Source: Caulobacter sp. X (GTDB lineage Bacteria > Pseudomonadota > Alphaproteobacteria > Caulobacterales > Caulobacteraceae). Taken from it: a DNA stretch of 64,000 nucleotides. Location of the stretch: the NCBI RefSeq assembly GCF_002742635.1, contig NZ_PEGF01000001.1, positions 1,674,001-1,738,000 of the forward strand, written 5' to 3'. Numbering within the stretch: the first letter of the stretch is position 1; each line of letters begins with the position of its first letter. The position numbers were made by a program, and so were the translations under genes. The notes under the pieces are model-generated. The model was not told where the DNA came from. It saw only the letters and a list, made by a program, of their open reading frames with translations, and did not search any database. This document shows, in pieces, positions 7,799 through 16,397 of this stretch.

Positions 7799-9361
7799 TT
7801 ACGCCACGGCCGGTTCGGGTTCGGGCGAACCGTCGAGCGCGGGCTCATGCTGGGCGAAAGGCCCCTTCTTGATGGTCTTGAGGATCAGGCCGACCTCGAC
7901 CACCGCCAGGGCGCCGTAAAGCAGGGTGAAGGCCGCGATGCTGGTCAGCAGCTGCGGGACGCTCAGGCTGGAGGCGCCCAGGAAGGTCGGCAGCACGCCG
8001 TCCACCGCCCAGGGCTGACGGCCCACCTCGGCCAGCACCCAGCCCAGCTCCGCCGACAGCCAGGGCAGCGGAATGGCCGCCACCGCCAGGGCCAGGAACC
8101 ACTTGGTCTCATGCTTGCGCAGGGTGACCAGGACGAAGGCCGTGGCGAACAGGGCGATCATCAAAAAGCCGATGCCCGCCATGATCCGGAACGCCCAGAA
8201 CATCACTGGCACCGGCGGCACGGTGTCCCACGCCGCCTTCTGGATCAGCTCGGGCGAGGCCTGACGCGGATCGGCGACATAGCGCTTGAGCAGCAGGGCG
8301 TAGCCGAGGTCTCGGCGATGCTGCTCGAAGGTCGCGCGGGCGGCCAGGTCGCTGGGATTGGCCTTCAGCGCCTCGACCGCGCCATAGGCGACAACGCCGG
8401 ACTCGATGCGGTCCTGGGCCTTGGCGACCAGCTGGAAGATGCCTTCCACCGGCTTGTCGAAGCTGCGGGTGGCGATCAGGCCCAGCACATAGGGGATCTT
8501 GACCTCATAGTGGGTCTTGCGGTCGGCGAGGCTGGGCACGCCGAAGGCGGTCAGGCCGGCCGGGGCGGCTTCCGTCTCCCACATGGCCTCCAGGGCCGCG
8601 AGCTTCATTTTCTGGTTGTCGGTCAGGGCGTAGCCGCTCTCGTCGCCCAGCACGACCACCGACAGCGACGAGGCCAGGCCGAAGGCGGCGGCCACCGTCA
8701 TCGAGCGCTTGGCGACGCCGACGTACTTGCCCTTCAGCAGATAGAAGGCCGAGATCCCCAGCACGAACACCGCGGCGATCACATAGCCGGCGCTGACGGT
8801 GTGCACGAACTTGGCCTGGGCCACCGGGTTGAACAGCACGTCGCGGAAGCTGGCGACCTCCATGCGCATGGTGTCGGGGTTGAACACCGCGCCGATCGGG
8901 TTCTGCATCCAGCCGTTGGCGACCAGGATCCACAGGGCCGAGAGGTTGGTGCCCAAGGCCACCATGAAGGTCACGAACAGGTGCCCCACCCGCGAGAGCT
9001 TGTCCCAACCGAAGAACATCAGCCCGACGAAGGTCGCCTCCAGGAAGAAGGCCATCAGGCCCTCGATCGCCAGCGGCGCGCCGAAGATGTCCCCGACATA
9101 GTGGGAGTAGTAGGACCAGTTCATCCCGAACTGGAACTCCATGGTGATCCCGGTCGCCACGCCCAGCACGAAATTGATGCCAAACAGCGTCCCCCAGAAC
9201 CGGGTGACCGTGCGCCAGATCGGGCGCTTGGTCATGACGTAGATGCTCTCCATGATGACCAGCATGAAGGAGAGCCCCAGCGTCAGGGGCACGAACAGGA
9301 AGTGGTAGAGGGCCGTCAACGCGAACTGCAGTCGCGACAGGTCGATAACCGCGGGGTCCAT
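7799..9361 (-). CDS. cydA: Cytochrome bd ubiquinol oxidase subunit I
   Basis: The 520-residue protein carries the haems and quinol site of cytochrome bd. Visible hallmarks are DLSRLQFALTALYHFLFVPL at the start (haem-ligand histidine region), GTLFGINFVLGVATG, and the GWVLAEVGRQPW motif near the end. ATG at 9361 is chosen because CGGAG lies six bases before it; an in-frame TTG two codons earlier would overlap that site. The divergent cydD promoter region shares a FixK/FNR box. Confidence 0.96.
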   Translation of the reverse strand: MDPAVIDLSRLQFALTALYHFLFVPLTLGLSFMLVIMESIYVMTKRPIWRTVTRFWGTLFGINFVLGVATGITMEFQFGMNWSYYSHYVGDIFGAPLAIEGLMAFFLEATFVGLMFFGWDKLSRVGHLFVTFMVALGTNLSALWILVANGWMQNPIGAVFNPDTMRMEVASFRDVLFNPVAQAKFVHTVSAGYVIAAVFVLGISAFYLLKGKYVGVAKRSMTVAAAFGLASSLSVVVLGDESGYALTDNQKMKLAALEAMWETEAAPAGLTAFGVPSLADRKTHYEVKIPYVLGLIATRSFDKPVEGIFQLVAKAQDRIESGVVAYGAVEALKANPSDLAARATFEQHRRDLGYALLLKRYVADPRQASPELIQKAAWDTVPPVPVMFWAFRIMAGIGFLMIALFATAFVLVTLRKHETKWFLALAVAAIPLPWLSAELGWVLAEVGRQPWAVDGVLPTFLGASSLSVPQLLTSIAAFTLLYGALAVVEVGLILKTIKKGPFAQHEPALDGSPEPEPAVA

Positions 9362-9430
9362 GGACAACTCCGAGACAACGGTCGATACGCATGCCGACCG
9401 AGGACATCGTCCTATTCCGATCGGTTGCGC

Positions 9431-9456
9431 CGAACCTTGATCATGATCAAGGTTCG
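9431..9456. promoter_or_regulatory. FixK/FNR box in the cydA-cydD divergent promoter
   Basis: TTGATCATGATCAA at 9437-9450 matches the FNR/FixK consensus TTGAT-N4-ATCAA exactly and lies within a perfect 26-bp palindrome (9431-9456). It is positioned about 41 bases before the A of the cydD ATG at 9484 and 82 bases from the cydA start, so it could activate both operons under low oxygen. Confidence 0.85.
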
Positions 9457-9483
9457 AGGGCGATGTCAGCCTACACTCAAGCC

Positions 9484-11124
9484 ATGGGTTCCGGCATAGT
9501 ACAGATTGACCACCCCCGCGTTTCCAAGGCCTGGTTGAAGCGGCGAGACCGGACCGCCGGCCCGGCCCTGCGCCGGTCCAAGGCCGTCGGCCTGCTGGAC
9601 GGCCTGGCCGCGATCGGCTTCGCGGCCGGCCTGGCGTTCGGCGCCGACGCGATCGCCAATCATCGGAACCCCTTGATCTTTTCCGCCTGCCTGGCCGGCG
9701 TGCTGGCGGCGATGTTGCTGCGCGCTCTCTTGGCCTACGCCGGCGCCCGGACCGGGGCGAGGGCCGCCGCCGACGCCAAGGCCGACCTGCGCGCCGAGCT
9801 GGCGCGGTCGGTGTTCGGCGGCCCTCGGCGCTCGGCCGGCGAGGCGACCACCGCCCTCGTGGAGGGCGTCGAGGCGATGGACGGCTACTTCGCCCGCTTC
9901 CTGCCGGCGCGGATGTCGGCCGCCGCCCTGCCCCTTCTGATGATCGCGGTGGCGGCCATCGCCAGCCCGATCTGCGCGGCCATCATGCTGGCCACCCTGA
10001 TCCCGTTCATCGCCGCCATGATCCTGGCCGGAACCGCCGCCGCGGCCGAGGCCCGCGCCCAGTTCCAAGCCCTTGAACGCCTTTCGGGCCTGTTCCTCGA
10101 CCGCGTCCGCGCCCTGCCCGTCGTCCTGGCCTTCGAGGCCGAGGGAACGACGACCACCGCCCTCGGCCGCTCGGCCTCGGCCCTGGCCGAACGCACGCTG
10201 AAGGTGCTGCGGGTGGCCTTCCTGTCCTCGGCGGCCCTGGAGTTCTTCGCCGCCCTGTCGGTGGCCTTGGTGGCGGTCTATTGCGGCTTCAACCTGCTGC
10301 GCCTGCTGCCCTTCCCCGTTCCGGAACAGCTGGACCTGAAGCGCGCCTTCTTCGTGCTGGCCCTGGCGCCCGAGGTCTACGCGCCGATGCGGCGCTTGGC
10401 CGCCGCCTATCACGACCGCCAGGCCGCCGAGGCCGCCGCCGCGCGGCTCTCCACGTTCGAAGAGCCCTCCGCCGCCCCCATCGTCGCGCCGCTGCCCGCC
10501 GCCCCGGCGATCCGCTTCGAGGGCGTGACGATCCGCTATCCGGAGGCCGACGCGCCGGCCGTGGCCGGCTTCGACCTCGACGTCCCCGCCGGGGCGATCA
10601 TCGCCCTGGTCGGGGCCAGCGGCGCGGGCAAGAGCTCGCTGCTGAACCTGCTCTTGGGCCTCTCGCCGCTGAGCGAAGGCCGCATCCTGATCGACGGCGC
10701 CCAGCGTCCGGTCACGGCGGCGGACGTCGCCTGGGCCGGCCAGTCGCCCCTGATCCTGCCCGCCTCGATCGCCGACAACATCGCCCTGTCGCGCCGCGAC
10801 GCCTCGCGCGCCGAAATCGAGGCGGCCGCCCGCGACGCGGGGCTCGGCCCGGCCCTCGCCCAGCGCCCCGGCGGCCTCGACTTCGTGTTGGATGAGCGCG
10901 GCAGCGGCCTCTCCGGCGGCGAGCGGCGGCGCCTGTCCCTGGCCCGCGCCCTGCTGAAACCCGCGCCGATCCTGCTGCTGGACGAGCCGACCGCCAATCT
11001 CGACACCACGGCCGAGGCCCAGATGCTGACCGCCTTGCGCCGCGCCGCCCAGGGGCGCACGACCCTGATCGCCACCCACGCCGAGGCCGTCGCGGCCCTG
11101 GCGGACAAGGTGGTGCGGCTGTGA
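9484..11124 (+). CDS. cydD: Cytochrome bd assembly ABC exporter subunit CydD
   Basis: This 546-residue half-transporter has a six-helix membrane domain and an ATPase domain with GASGAGKSS (Walker A), LSGGERRRLSLARALL (signature) and LLLDEPTANLD (Walker B). With CydC it exports thiols/affects haem loading needed for cytochrome bd. Start choices are 9463 and 9484. The second is preferred because TACACT at 9472-9477 can serve as -10 and puts the transcript start at the ATG. It overlaps cydC by four bases. Confidence 0.93.
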   Translation: MGSGIVQIDHPRVSKAWLKRRDRTAGPALRRSKAVGLLDGLAAIGFAAGLAFGADAIANHRNPLIFSACLAGVLAAMLLRALLAYAGARTGARAAADAKADLRAELARSVFGGPRRSAGEATTALVEGVEAMDGYFARFLPARMSAAALPLLMIAVAAIASPICAAIMLATLIPFIAAMILAGTAAAAEARAQFQALERLSGLFLDRVRALPVVLAFEAEGTTTTALGRSASALAERTLKVLRVAFLSSAALEFFAALSVALVAVYCGFNLLRLLPFPVPEQLDLKRAFFVLALAPEVYAPMRRLAAAYHDRQAAEAAAARLSTFEEPSAAPIVAPLPAAPAIRFEGVTIRYPEADAPAVAGFDLDVPAGAIIALVGASGAGKSSLLNLLLGLSPLSEGRILIDGAQRPVTAADVAWAGQSPLILPASIADNIALSRRDASRAEIEAAARDAGLGPALAQRPGGLDFVLDERGSGLSGGERRRLSLARALLKPAPILLLDEPTANLDTTAEAQMLTALRRAAQGRTTLIATHAEAVAALADKVVRL

Positions 11125-12731
11125 AGAAGACCGTGTCCACGCCCCTCGACGACCTGATCCGCGTCCAGAAGCGCGCCCACGCCGGCAATCTGCGCCTGGC
11201 CATCCTCAGCGCCGTGGTGGTCGGGGCGGCCTCGACCCTGCTGCTGGGCCTGTCGGGCTGGTTCATCGTCGCCAGCGCCGCCGCCGGCGCGGCGGGCCTG
11301 GGCGCCGCCCACGCCTTCAACGTGCTGCTGCCCAGCGCCGGCATCCGCCTGCTGGCGATCCTGCGCACCGCCGCCCGCTACGGAGAACGCCTGGCCGGAC
11401 ACGCCGCCGCCCTGCGGGCCCTGGCCGCCATCCGGCCGGCCGTCTTCGCCAGCCTGGCCGCCGCGCCGCCAGCGCAGGCCCTGGCCCTGTCGCGGGGCGA
11501 GGCCTCGGCCCGGCTGGTGCAGGACGTCGACGCCGTCGAGACCCGCTTCGTCCGCCTCTCCGCCCCCTGGAGCGCCGCCGCCGGCCTGGGGGCTGGGCTC
11601 TTGCTGACCGCCTTCGCCGGCTGGCTGCCGAGCCTCGTCATCCTGATCGCCGCCGGGGCCGCGATCCTGTCGGCCCGCGCCCTGGCCCGCCGCTACTCCG
11701 CCCCCGCCCGCGCCGCCGTCCAGACCAAGGTCGGGGCCCTGAAGGACAGCGCCGCCGCCCTGGTCTCGGCCTCGGCCGAGCTGCGCGCCTATGGTCTGGA
11801 AGCCTGGGCCGGCGACACCCTGAACCAGCGCGCCGCCGACCTTGAGGCCGCCCGCCTGACCGCCGCCCGCGCCCAGGGCCTGGTGCTGGCGAGCCAGGCG
11901 GCCATCCTCGGCGCGGCCGTCGCCGGCGCCATGGCCGCCGCGGCTCCAGCCGGCGCGCCGCTGGCCGCCCTGGCGGGCTTGGCCGCCGCCATGAGCGTCG
12001 AGGCCCTGGCGGGCCTGGCCCACGCCTTCGACCAGGACGGCGCGGCGCGGGAAGCGCGCGACCGGCTGAACGCCCTGCTGCGCCATCAGCCGCGCGCCCC
12101 CGCCAAGCCCCTGGCCGAAGCGCCCGCGCTGACGATCCTGGACCAGACCCTCCAGCCCGGCGAGCGCCTGGCGATCGCCGGCCCCTCGGGCTGCGGCAAG
12201 ACAACCCTGGTCGAAACGCTTCTAGGCCTGCGCGAGACGCCCGCGCCCTTGCCCCGCGCCGCCTTCGCCTGGCTGCCGCAGGACGCCGGGCTGATCGCCG
12301 GGACCGTGCGCGAGAACCTGCGCCTGGCCGCCCCGCAAGCCAGCGACGCCGCGCTCTGGGAAGCCCTCGAGGACGCCGGCCTGGCCGATCGCGTCCGCGC
12401 CGCGCCGGGCGAGCTTGCCGCCTATCTGGGCGACGACGGCGAGCGCCTGTCGGGCGGCGAGCGCCGCCGCCTGGCCCTGGCCCGCGCCTATCTGCGCCCC
12501 GCGCCCTGGCTGCTGCTGGACGAGCCGACCGAAGGCCTGGACCCCGCGACCGAGGCCCGCGTGATCGAAGGCCTGGAGCGCCGCCTGGCGCGCACCGGCC
12601 AGGGTCTGGTGCTGATCAGCCACCGCCCGGCGCCCACCCGCCTCTGCGGCGGCGTGCTGCGCCTGGGCGCGCCGGCCGCGCACGAAAAAGGCCCGACGGT
12701 CGCGCCGCCGGGCCTTGTCGTCACGCCCTGA
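11121..12731 (+). CDS. cydC: Cytochrome bd assembly ABC exporter subunit CydC
   Basis: The 536-residue partner of CydD has a transmembrane domain and a short ATPase domain with AGPSGCGKTT, LSGGERRRLALARAYL and LLLDEPTEGLDP. Translation starts at a GTG that overlaps the cydD stop (GTGA). The last dozen codons run through the terminator hairpin of an opposite-strand small gene (12685-12716), so the C-terminal tail is probably not conserved. Confidence 0.93.
   Translation: MKKTVSTPLDDLIRVQKRAHAGNLRLAILSAVVVGAASTLLLGLSGWFIVASAAAGAAGLGAAHAFNVLLPSAGIRLLAILRTAARYGERLAGHAAALRALAAIRPAVFASLAAAPPAQALALSRGEASARLVQDVDAVETRFVRLSAPWSAAAGLGAGLLLTAFAGWLPSLVILIAAGAAILSARALARRYSAPARAAVQTKVGALKDSAAALVSASAELRAYGLEAWAGDTLNQRAADLEAARLTAARAQGLVLASQAAILGAAVAGAMAAAAPAGAPLAALAGLAAAMSVEALAGLAHAFDQDGAAREARDRLNALLRHQPRAPAKPLAEAPALTILDQTLQPGERLAIAGPSGCGKTTLVETLLGLRETPAPLPRAAFAWLPQDAGLIAGTVRENLRLAAPQASDAALWEALEDAGLADRVRAAPGELAAYLGDDGERLSGGERRRLALARAYLRPAPWLLLDEPTEGLDPATEARVIEGLERRLARTGQGLVLISHRPAPTRLCGGVLRLGAPAAHEKGPTVAPPGLVVTP
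12685..12716 (-). terminator. Intrinsic terminator of the 33-residue minus-strand gene
   Basis: AAGGCCCGACGG (12688-12699) pairs with 12705-12716 at 11 of 12 positions, and on the minus strand the stem is followed by a five-T tract (12685-12689). It lies 24 bases after the stop of the small minus-strand gene. It has no T tract on the plus strand, so it does not belong to cydC although it overlaps its 3' end. Confidence 0.8.
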
Positions 12732-12739
12732 AGGCGCGG

Positions 12740-12841
12740 TTACTTCAGGTTCACTCGGATATGAGTCGCGAACAGCGCCAGCGCGAAGGCGGCGAACGCC
12801 ACGATCACCATACCCAGATATGCGGTTTGCCCGTCGGACAT
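12740..12841 (-). CDS. 33-residue single-helix membrane protein of unknown function
   Basis: The frame reads MSDGQTAYLGMVIVAFAAFA then LALFATHIRVNLK: one membrane helix (about residues 8-26) with a basic C-terminus. GGGAG lies seven bases before the ATG, a terminator follows the stop, and TTGA-N6-TCAA (FixK-type) lies upstream. Position between cydC and fixL suggests a role in micro-oxic respiration, for example as an accessory oxidase subunit comparable in size to CydX or CydH. That role is a guess from context. Confidence 0.75.
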   Translation of the reverse strand: MSDGQTAYLGMVIVAFAAFALALFATHIRVNLK

Positions 12842-12896
12842 GGAACGTCTCCCTTGATCGAAGACAAGAGCTTGAGCATTCGAGGGACGGCTCGCC

Positions 12897-12910
12897 TTGA
12901 CCTGCCTCAA
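12897..12910. promoter_or_regulatory. FixK/FNR-type site between the 33-residue gene and fixL
   Basis: TTGACCTGCCTCAA keeps the TTGA-N6-TCAA core. It is 56 bases upstream of the small minus-strand gene. On the plus strand its left half is also the best -35 element (TTGACC) of fixL. Confidence 0.5.
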
Positions 12911-12927
12911 ACCACGTCGCCTATAAG
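12897..12927 (+). promoter_or_regulatory. Predicted fixL promoter
   Basis: TTGACC (12897-12902) and TATAAG (12922-12927) are 19 bases apart and place a transcript start near 12934, about 24 bases before the ATG at 12958. The -35 coincides with a FixK-type site, which would allow repression. Confidence 0.45.
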
Positions 12928-12957
12928 GGCCGCGTTTCCGTCGGAGTGTTTGCGCGG

Positions 12958-14445
12958 ATGAAGCCCGCCCGAGGCCGGTCCTCGCCCCTGTTCAGCGATC
13001 CCTCGCCCGCCGCCTATGTCACGGCCCTGTTGTCGGTGATGGCGACGGCGGTCGCGCGCCTGTACCTGCCCGAGGCCTTCACGGCCCCCTCGTCATTCCT
13101 GCTGTTCGTGCCGGCGGTGTTGATCAGCGCGGCGCTGGGCGGCGTGGGCCCCGGCGTGCTCGCGACCACCTTCGCCTGGGCGGCGGTGTGGTGGGTGACG
13201 CGCGACATCCCGTTCAACCTGGTCAGCGGCATCTGCGCGGCGATCTTCCTGTCGGTCGGCTTCGGCATGGCCGTGGGCGGCGGCTGGTTCCACGCCACGC
13301 GCCGACGAGCCGCGGCGGTCAACGACCATCTGAGCTCGATCCTCGACACCGTGCCCGACGCCGTGGTGGTCATCGACCGCCAGGGCTTGATGACCTCGTT
13401 CAGTCCCGCGGCCGAGCGGATGTTCGGCTGGACCGCCGAAGAGGTGGTGGGCAAGAACATCAGCCTGCTGATGCCCGAGCCCTACAAGGCCCAGCACGAC
13501 GCCTATCTGGAGCGCTACGCCCGCACCGGCGAGCGGCGGATCATCGGTTCGGGCCGCGTCGTGGTCGGCAGCCGCAAGGACGGCTCGACCTTTCCGATGG
13601 AGCTGGCGGTCGGCGAGACCAAGGGCCGCACGCCCTCGTTCACCGGCTTCATCCGCGACCTGACCGAGAGCCAGGAGACCGAAACCCGCCTGCAGGAGCT
13701 GCAGAACGAGCTTGTCCACGTCTCGCGCCTGACGGCCATGGGCGAGATGGCCTCGACCCTGGCGCACGAGCTGAACCAGCCGCTGTCGGCCATCGCCAAC
13801 CTCCTGACCGGCTCGCGCCGCCTGATGGATCGCGGCCGCGAGAGCGACCAGGCCAAGATCCGCGACGCCATCGACCGCGCCGCCGCCCAGGCCCTGCGGG
13901 CCGGCGAGGTGATCCACCGCATGCGCGACTTCGTCCGCCGCGGCGCCAGCGAGCGCGAGGCCGAGAGCCTGTCCAAGCTGATCGAGGAGGCCAGCGCCCT
14001 GGCCCTGATCGGCGAGAAGGAGCGTCAGGTTGACGTGCGCCTGAACCTCGATCCCAAGGCCGACGCGGTGTTCGCCGACCGGGTTCAGGTGCAGCAGGTG
14101 CTGCTGAACCTGATCCGCAACGGCATCGACGCCATGCAGGTTCAGGATCCCAAGAAGCGCGCCCTGCTCATCAGCAGCAACCTGACCGAGGAGGGCTGGT
14201 CGCGGGTCAGCGTCGACGACACCGGCCCCGGCATCGCGCCCGAGGTGCTGGAGCGCCTGTTCCAGCCGTTCATGACCACCAAGCCGCAAGGCATGGGCGT
14301 TGGCCTGTCGATCTCGCGCTCGATCATTGAGGCTCACGGCGGCCGCATCTGGGCCGAGGCCAACCCGGCCGGCGGCGCCCGCTTCTGCTTCACCCTACCG
14401 CCCGCCCCGGAAGCGGCGGAGACCAAGGAGACCGTCGATGAGTGA
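12958..14445 (+). CDS. fixL: Oxygen-sensing histidine kinase FixL
   Basis: This 495-residue kinase has three hydrophobic segments (about residues 20-110), a haem PAS domain (about 125-240) with the proximal histidine in KAQHDAYL (H180) and the IIGSGRVVV strand with the haem-pocket arginine (R200), then HisKA ([17 protein letters not shown], here [11 protein letters not shown]270) and HATPase domains. Low oxygen activates it to phosphorylate FixJ. A GTG at 12946 is an alternative start. The stop overlaps fixJ by eight bases. Confidence 0.93.
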   Translation: MKPARGRSSPLFSDPSPAAYVTALLSVMATAVARLYLPEAFTAPSSFLLFVPAVLISAALGGVGPGVLATTFAWAAVWWVTRDIPFNLVSGICAAIFLSVGFGMAVGGGWFHATRRRAAAVNDHLSSILDTVPDAVVVIDRQGLMTSFSPAAERMFGWTAEEVVGKNISLLMPEPYKAQHDAYLERYARTGERRIIGSGRVVVGSRKDGSTFPMELAVGETKGRTPSFTGFIRDLTESQETETRLQELQNELVHVSRLTAMGEMASTLAHELNQPLSAIANLLTGSRRLMDRGRESDQAKIRDAIDRAAAQALRAGEVIHRMRDFVRRGASEREAESLSKLIEEASALALIGEKERQVDVRLNLDPKADAVFADRVQVQQVLLNLIRNGIDAMQVQDPKKRALLISSNLTEEGWSRVSVDDTGPGIAPEVLERLFQPFMTTKPQGMGVGLSISRSIIEAHGGRIWAEANPAGGARFCFTLPPAPEAAETKETVDE

Positions 14446-15046
14446 CGCCCCCGTCGTGCATGTGGTCGACGACGACGAAAGCGCTCGCGATTCCCTGGCC
14501 TTCCTGCTGGAGTCCGCGGACTTCGAGGTCGTCGCCTACGCCAGCGCGCCCGCCTTCCTGGAGGCGCTGGAGACCGCCAAGCCCGGCGTGATCATCACCG
14601 ACGTGCGCATGCCCGAGATGAGCGGCCAGGACCTGGTCGCGCGCCTCTCGACCCTCAAGGTCAAGATGCCGATCGTGATGATCACCGGCCATGGCGACAT
14701 CCCCATGGCGGTGGAGGCCATGCGCTCGGGCGTCGTCGACTTCCTGGAGAAGCCCTTCTCGGAGTCGCGAATGCTGGACGCCCTGCAGCGGGCGTTCAAG
14801 TCGGTCGAGGCCGCGCCGGTCTCCACCGACCAGGCGGCGATCCTCAAGCGCATCGAGAGCCTGTCAGAGCGCGAGCGCCAGGTGCTGGACGGGGTGGTCG
14901 CCGGCCACGCCAACAAGGTCATCGCCCGCGAGCTGGGCATCAGCCCCCGCACGGTCGAGATCTACCGCGCCAAGCTGATGACCAAGATGCAGGCCGACAA
15001 CCTGGCGGCCCTGGTCCGCATGACGCTGTCGGTGCGGGGGGGATAG
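14438..15046 (+). CDS. fixJ: Response regulator FixJ
   Basis: The 202-residue protein has a receiver domain ([11 protein letters not shown], phospho-acceptor D55 in [11 protein letters not shown], lysine in LEKPF) and a LuxR/FixJ-type helix-turn-helix ([27 protein letters not shown]). It is the cognate regulator of FixL and activates fixK and fixT-type targets. The ATG overlaps the fixL stop, so expression is coupled. Confidence 0.95.
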   Translation: MSDAPVVHVVDDDESARDSLAFLLESADFEVVAYASAPAFLEALETAKPGVIITDVRMPEMSGQDLVARLSTLKVKMPIVMITGHGDIPMAVEAMRSGVVDFLEKPFSESRMLDALQRAFKSVEAAPVSTDQAAILKRIESLSERERQVLDGVVAGHANKVIARELGISPRTVEIYRAKLMTKMQADNLAALVRMTLSVRGG

Positions 15047-15058
15047 GCTCGGGAGCGG

Positions 15059-15192
15059 AGCGCCCCCTCCGTCACGATGCGTATCCGCATCGCGACACCT
15101 CCCCCGCTTCGCGGGTGAGGAGGAAACCCCATCCTCCCCCGTGCAAACGGGGGAGGTGGATCGGCGCGAAGCGACGAGACGGAGGGGGCGCT
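15059..15192. repeat. REPIN-like element, family A'
   Basis: Ends are a perfect 15-bp inverted repeat, AGCGCCCCCTCCGTC at the left and its complement at the right. Inside are two CCTCCCCC/GGGGGAGG-bearing arms. It begins 12 bases after the fixJ stop and ends nine bases before the fixT stop, filling the convergent gap. Confidence 0.8.
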
Positions 15193-15200
15193 ACCCGCCC

Positions 15201-15563
15201 CTAGTGCTTCGCCAGCAGCGCCGCCAGCTCGCGGCCCAGCGAGTCGTCCAGCAGCGGCTTTTCCACGACGGTGACATCCTTGACGCCCTGGCGCTGGAAG
15301 CGCTGGGCGTCGCTGGTCAGGACGATGGTCGAGCGGCCGGGAACGGGCGTCGGCAGCGGCGCCGAGCCGTCGTCGATGATCACGCAGGCGGCGGCGCGGC
15401 AATCCAGGCACGACGAGCAGCTGTCGGCGCACGACGGCGCCGTCACGCTGTAGCCCTCGGTCTCCAAGGAGAACCGCAACGCCTCGCGCAAAGGCTCGTC
15501 CGCAACGAGCAGAAGGATCAGGGGCCGGACGTCGCCGTCCGACAGGTCGGGCCGGTCGCACAT
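15201..15563 (-). CDS. fixT: FixT, receiver-like Fe-S feedback inhibitor of FixL
   Basis: The 120-residue protein is a single receiver-like domain (PLILLLVADEPLREALRF, VIIDDG, VVEKP). It carries a cysteine cluster SCADSCSSCLDCRAAAC (C45, C49, C52, C55, C60), the feature of Caulobacter FixT, which binds an Fe-S cluster and inhibits FixL autophosphorylation. ATG at 15563 is preferred over 15575 because the latter lies in the likely -10 (GATGAT, 15571-15576). A FixK box lies 36 bases upstream. Confidence 0.88.
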   Translation of the reverse strand: MCDRPDLSDGDVRPLILLLVADEPLREALRFSLETEGYSVTAPSCADSCSSCLDCRAAACVIIDDGSAPLPTPVPGRSTIVLTSDAQRFQRQGVKDVTVVEKPLLDDSLGRELAALLAKH

Positions 15564-15598
15564 GACCAAAATCATCGCAGGCGGACAGGCCGCTGACT

Positions 15599-15612
15599 TT
15601 GATCCCGGTCAA
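15599..15612 (-). promoter_or_regulatory. FixK box upstream of fixT
   Basis: TTGATCCCGGTCAA matches TTGAT-N4-ATCAA at nine of ten fixed positions. Its centre is about 42 bases from the fixT ATG at 15563, the class II activator distance if the transcript starts at the ATG. Confidence 0.75.
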
Positions 15613-15734
15613 AACGGGTTTGTAAAGGGGCGTCGCATAAGGGGTTTCCCTTAGCGAGGCTTCCTTAGGCGGCCCCCCCGAATTTCGCGACTTTTGCTTT
15701 GGCGCAATAACCCTCGGGCAACGAGGGGTTTCCA

Positions 15735-16397
15735 ATGCTGTCTCCGATCCGCACCCAGAGCTTCGAACCGACCGTCCACCTCGATGGCGGTCTCGACGCC
15801 ATCCTCGCAACGCCCTGCGCCTGCCCGCGCTTCGCCCGCGACGAGGAGATCTTCGGGGAAGGCGAAACCGCCGACTATGTCTATCAAGTCGTCTCGGGCG
15901 CGGTCCGGACCTACCGCATCCTGCGCGACGGCCGCCGCCAGATCGACGAGTTCCACTTCGCTGGCGACTATTTCGGCCTGGAGCTGGGCGAAGCCCACCG
16001 CGTCACGGCCGAGGCCATGACCGACACCACCATCCGCATGATCCGCCGCGGCGCGCTCAGCGACCTGGCCGCCAAGCGCGGCGACGCCGCCCGCGCCATC
16101 CTGCGCCTGACGGCCGAGGGCCTGCAGCGCAGCCAGGACCACGTGCTGATGCTGGGCCGCCGCTCGGCCCAGGAACGCGTCGCCGGTCTGCTGCTGGACA
16201 TCGCCGAACGCACCCAGGCCAAGGCCGAACTGGACGTGCCGATGAGCCGCCAGGACATGGCCGACTATCTGGGCCTGACCATCGAGACCGTCTCGCGCAC
16301 CCTGACCAGCCTGCAGGACGAGGGCCTGATCGCCCTGCCGACCGTCCGCCACGTGGTGCTGCAGGACCGCCGCGCTCTGGAGCGCATGACGGCCTAG
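15735..16397 (+). CDS. fixK: Crp/Fnr-family regulator FixK
   Basis: This 220-residue protein has a cyclic-nucleotide-type beta-barrel (IFGEGETADYVYQVVSGAVR), a dimer helix, and a C-terminal helix-turn-helix (MSRQDMADYLGLTIETVSRTL) whose E..SR contacts suit TTGAT half-sites. Two cysteines (ATPCACPRF) lie near the N-terminus but not in the four-cysteine FNR pattern. It is the low-oxygen regulator downstream of FixLJ. It converges on the next gene with a four-base CTAG overlap. Confidence 0.93.
   Translation: MLSPIRTQSFEPTVHLDGGLDAILATPCACPRFARDEEIFGEGETADYVYQVVSGAVRTYRILRDGRRQIDEFHFAGDYFGLELGEAHRVTAEAMTDTTIRMIRRGALSDLAAKRGDAARAILRLTAEGLQRSQDHVLMLGRRSAQERVAGLLLDIAERTQAKAELDVPMSRQDMADYLGLTIETVSRTLTSLQDEGLIALPTVRHVVLQDRRALERMTA

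Noticed and set aside
12705..12716. Terminator of cydC on the plus strand
   Set aside because: No T tract on the plus strand; the T tract lies on the minus strand, so it was assigned to the small minus-strand gene.
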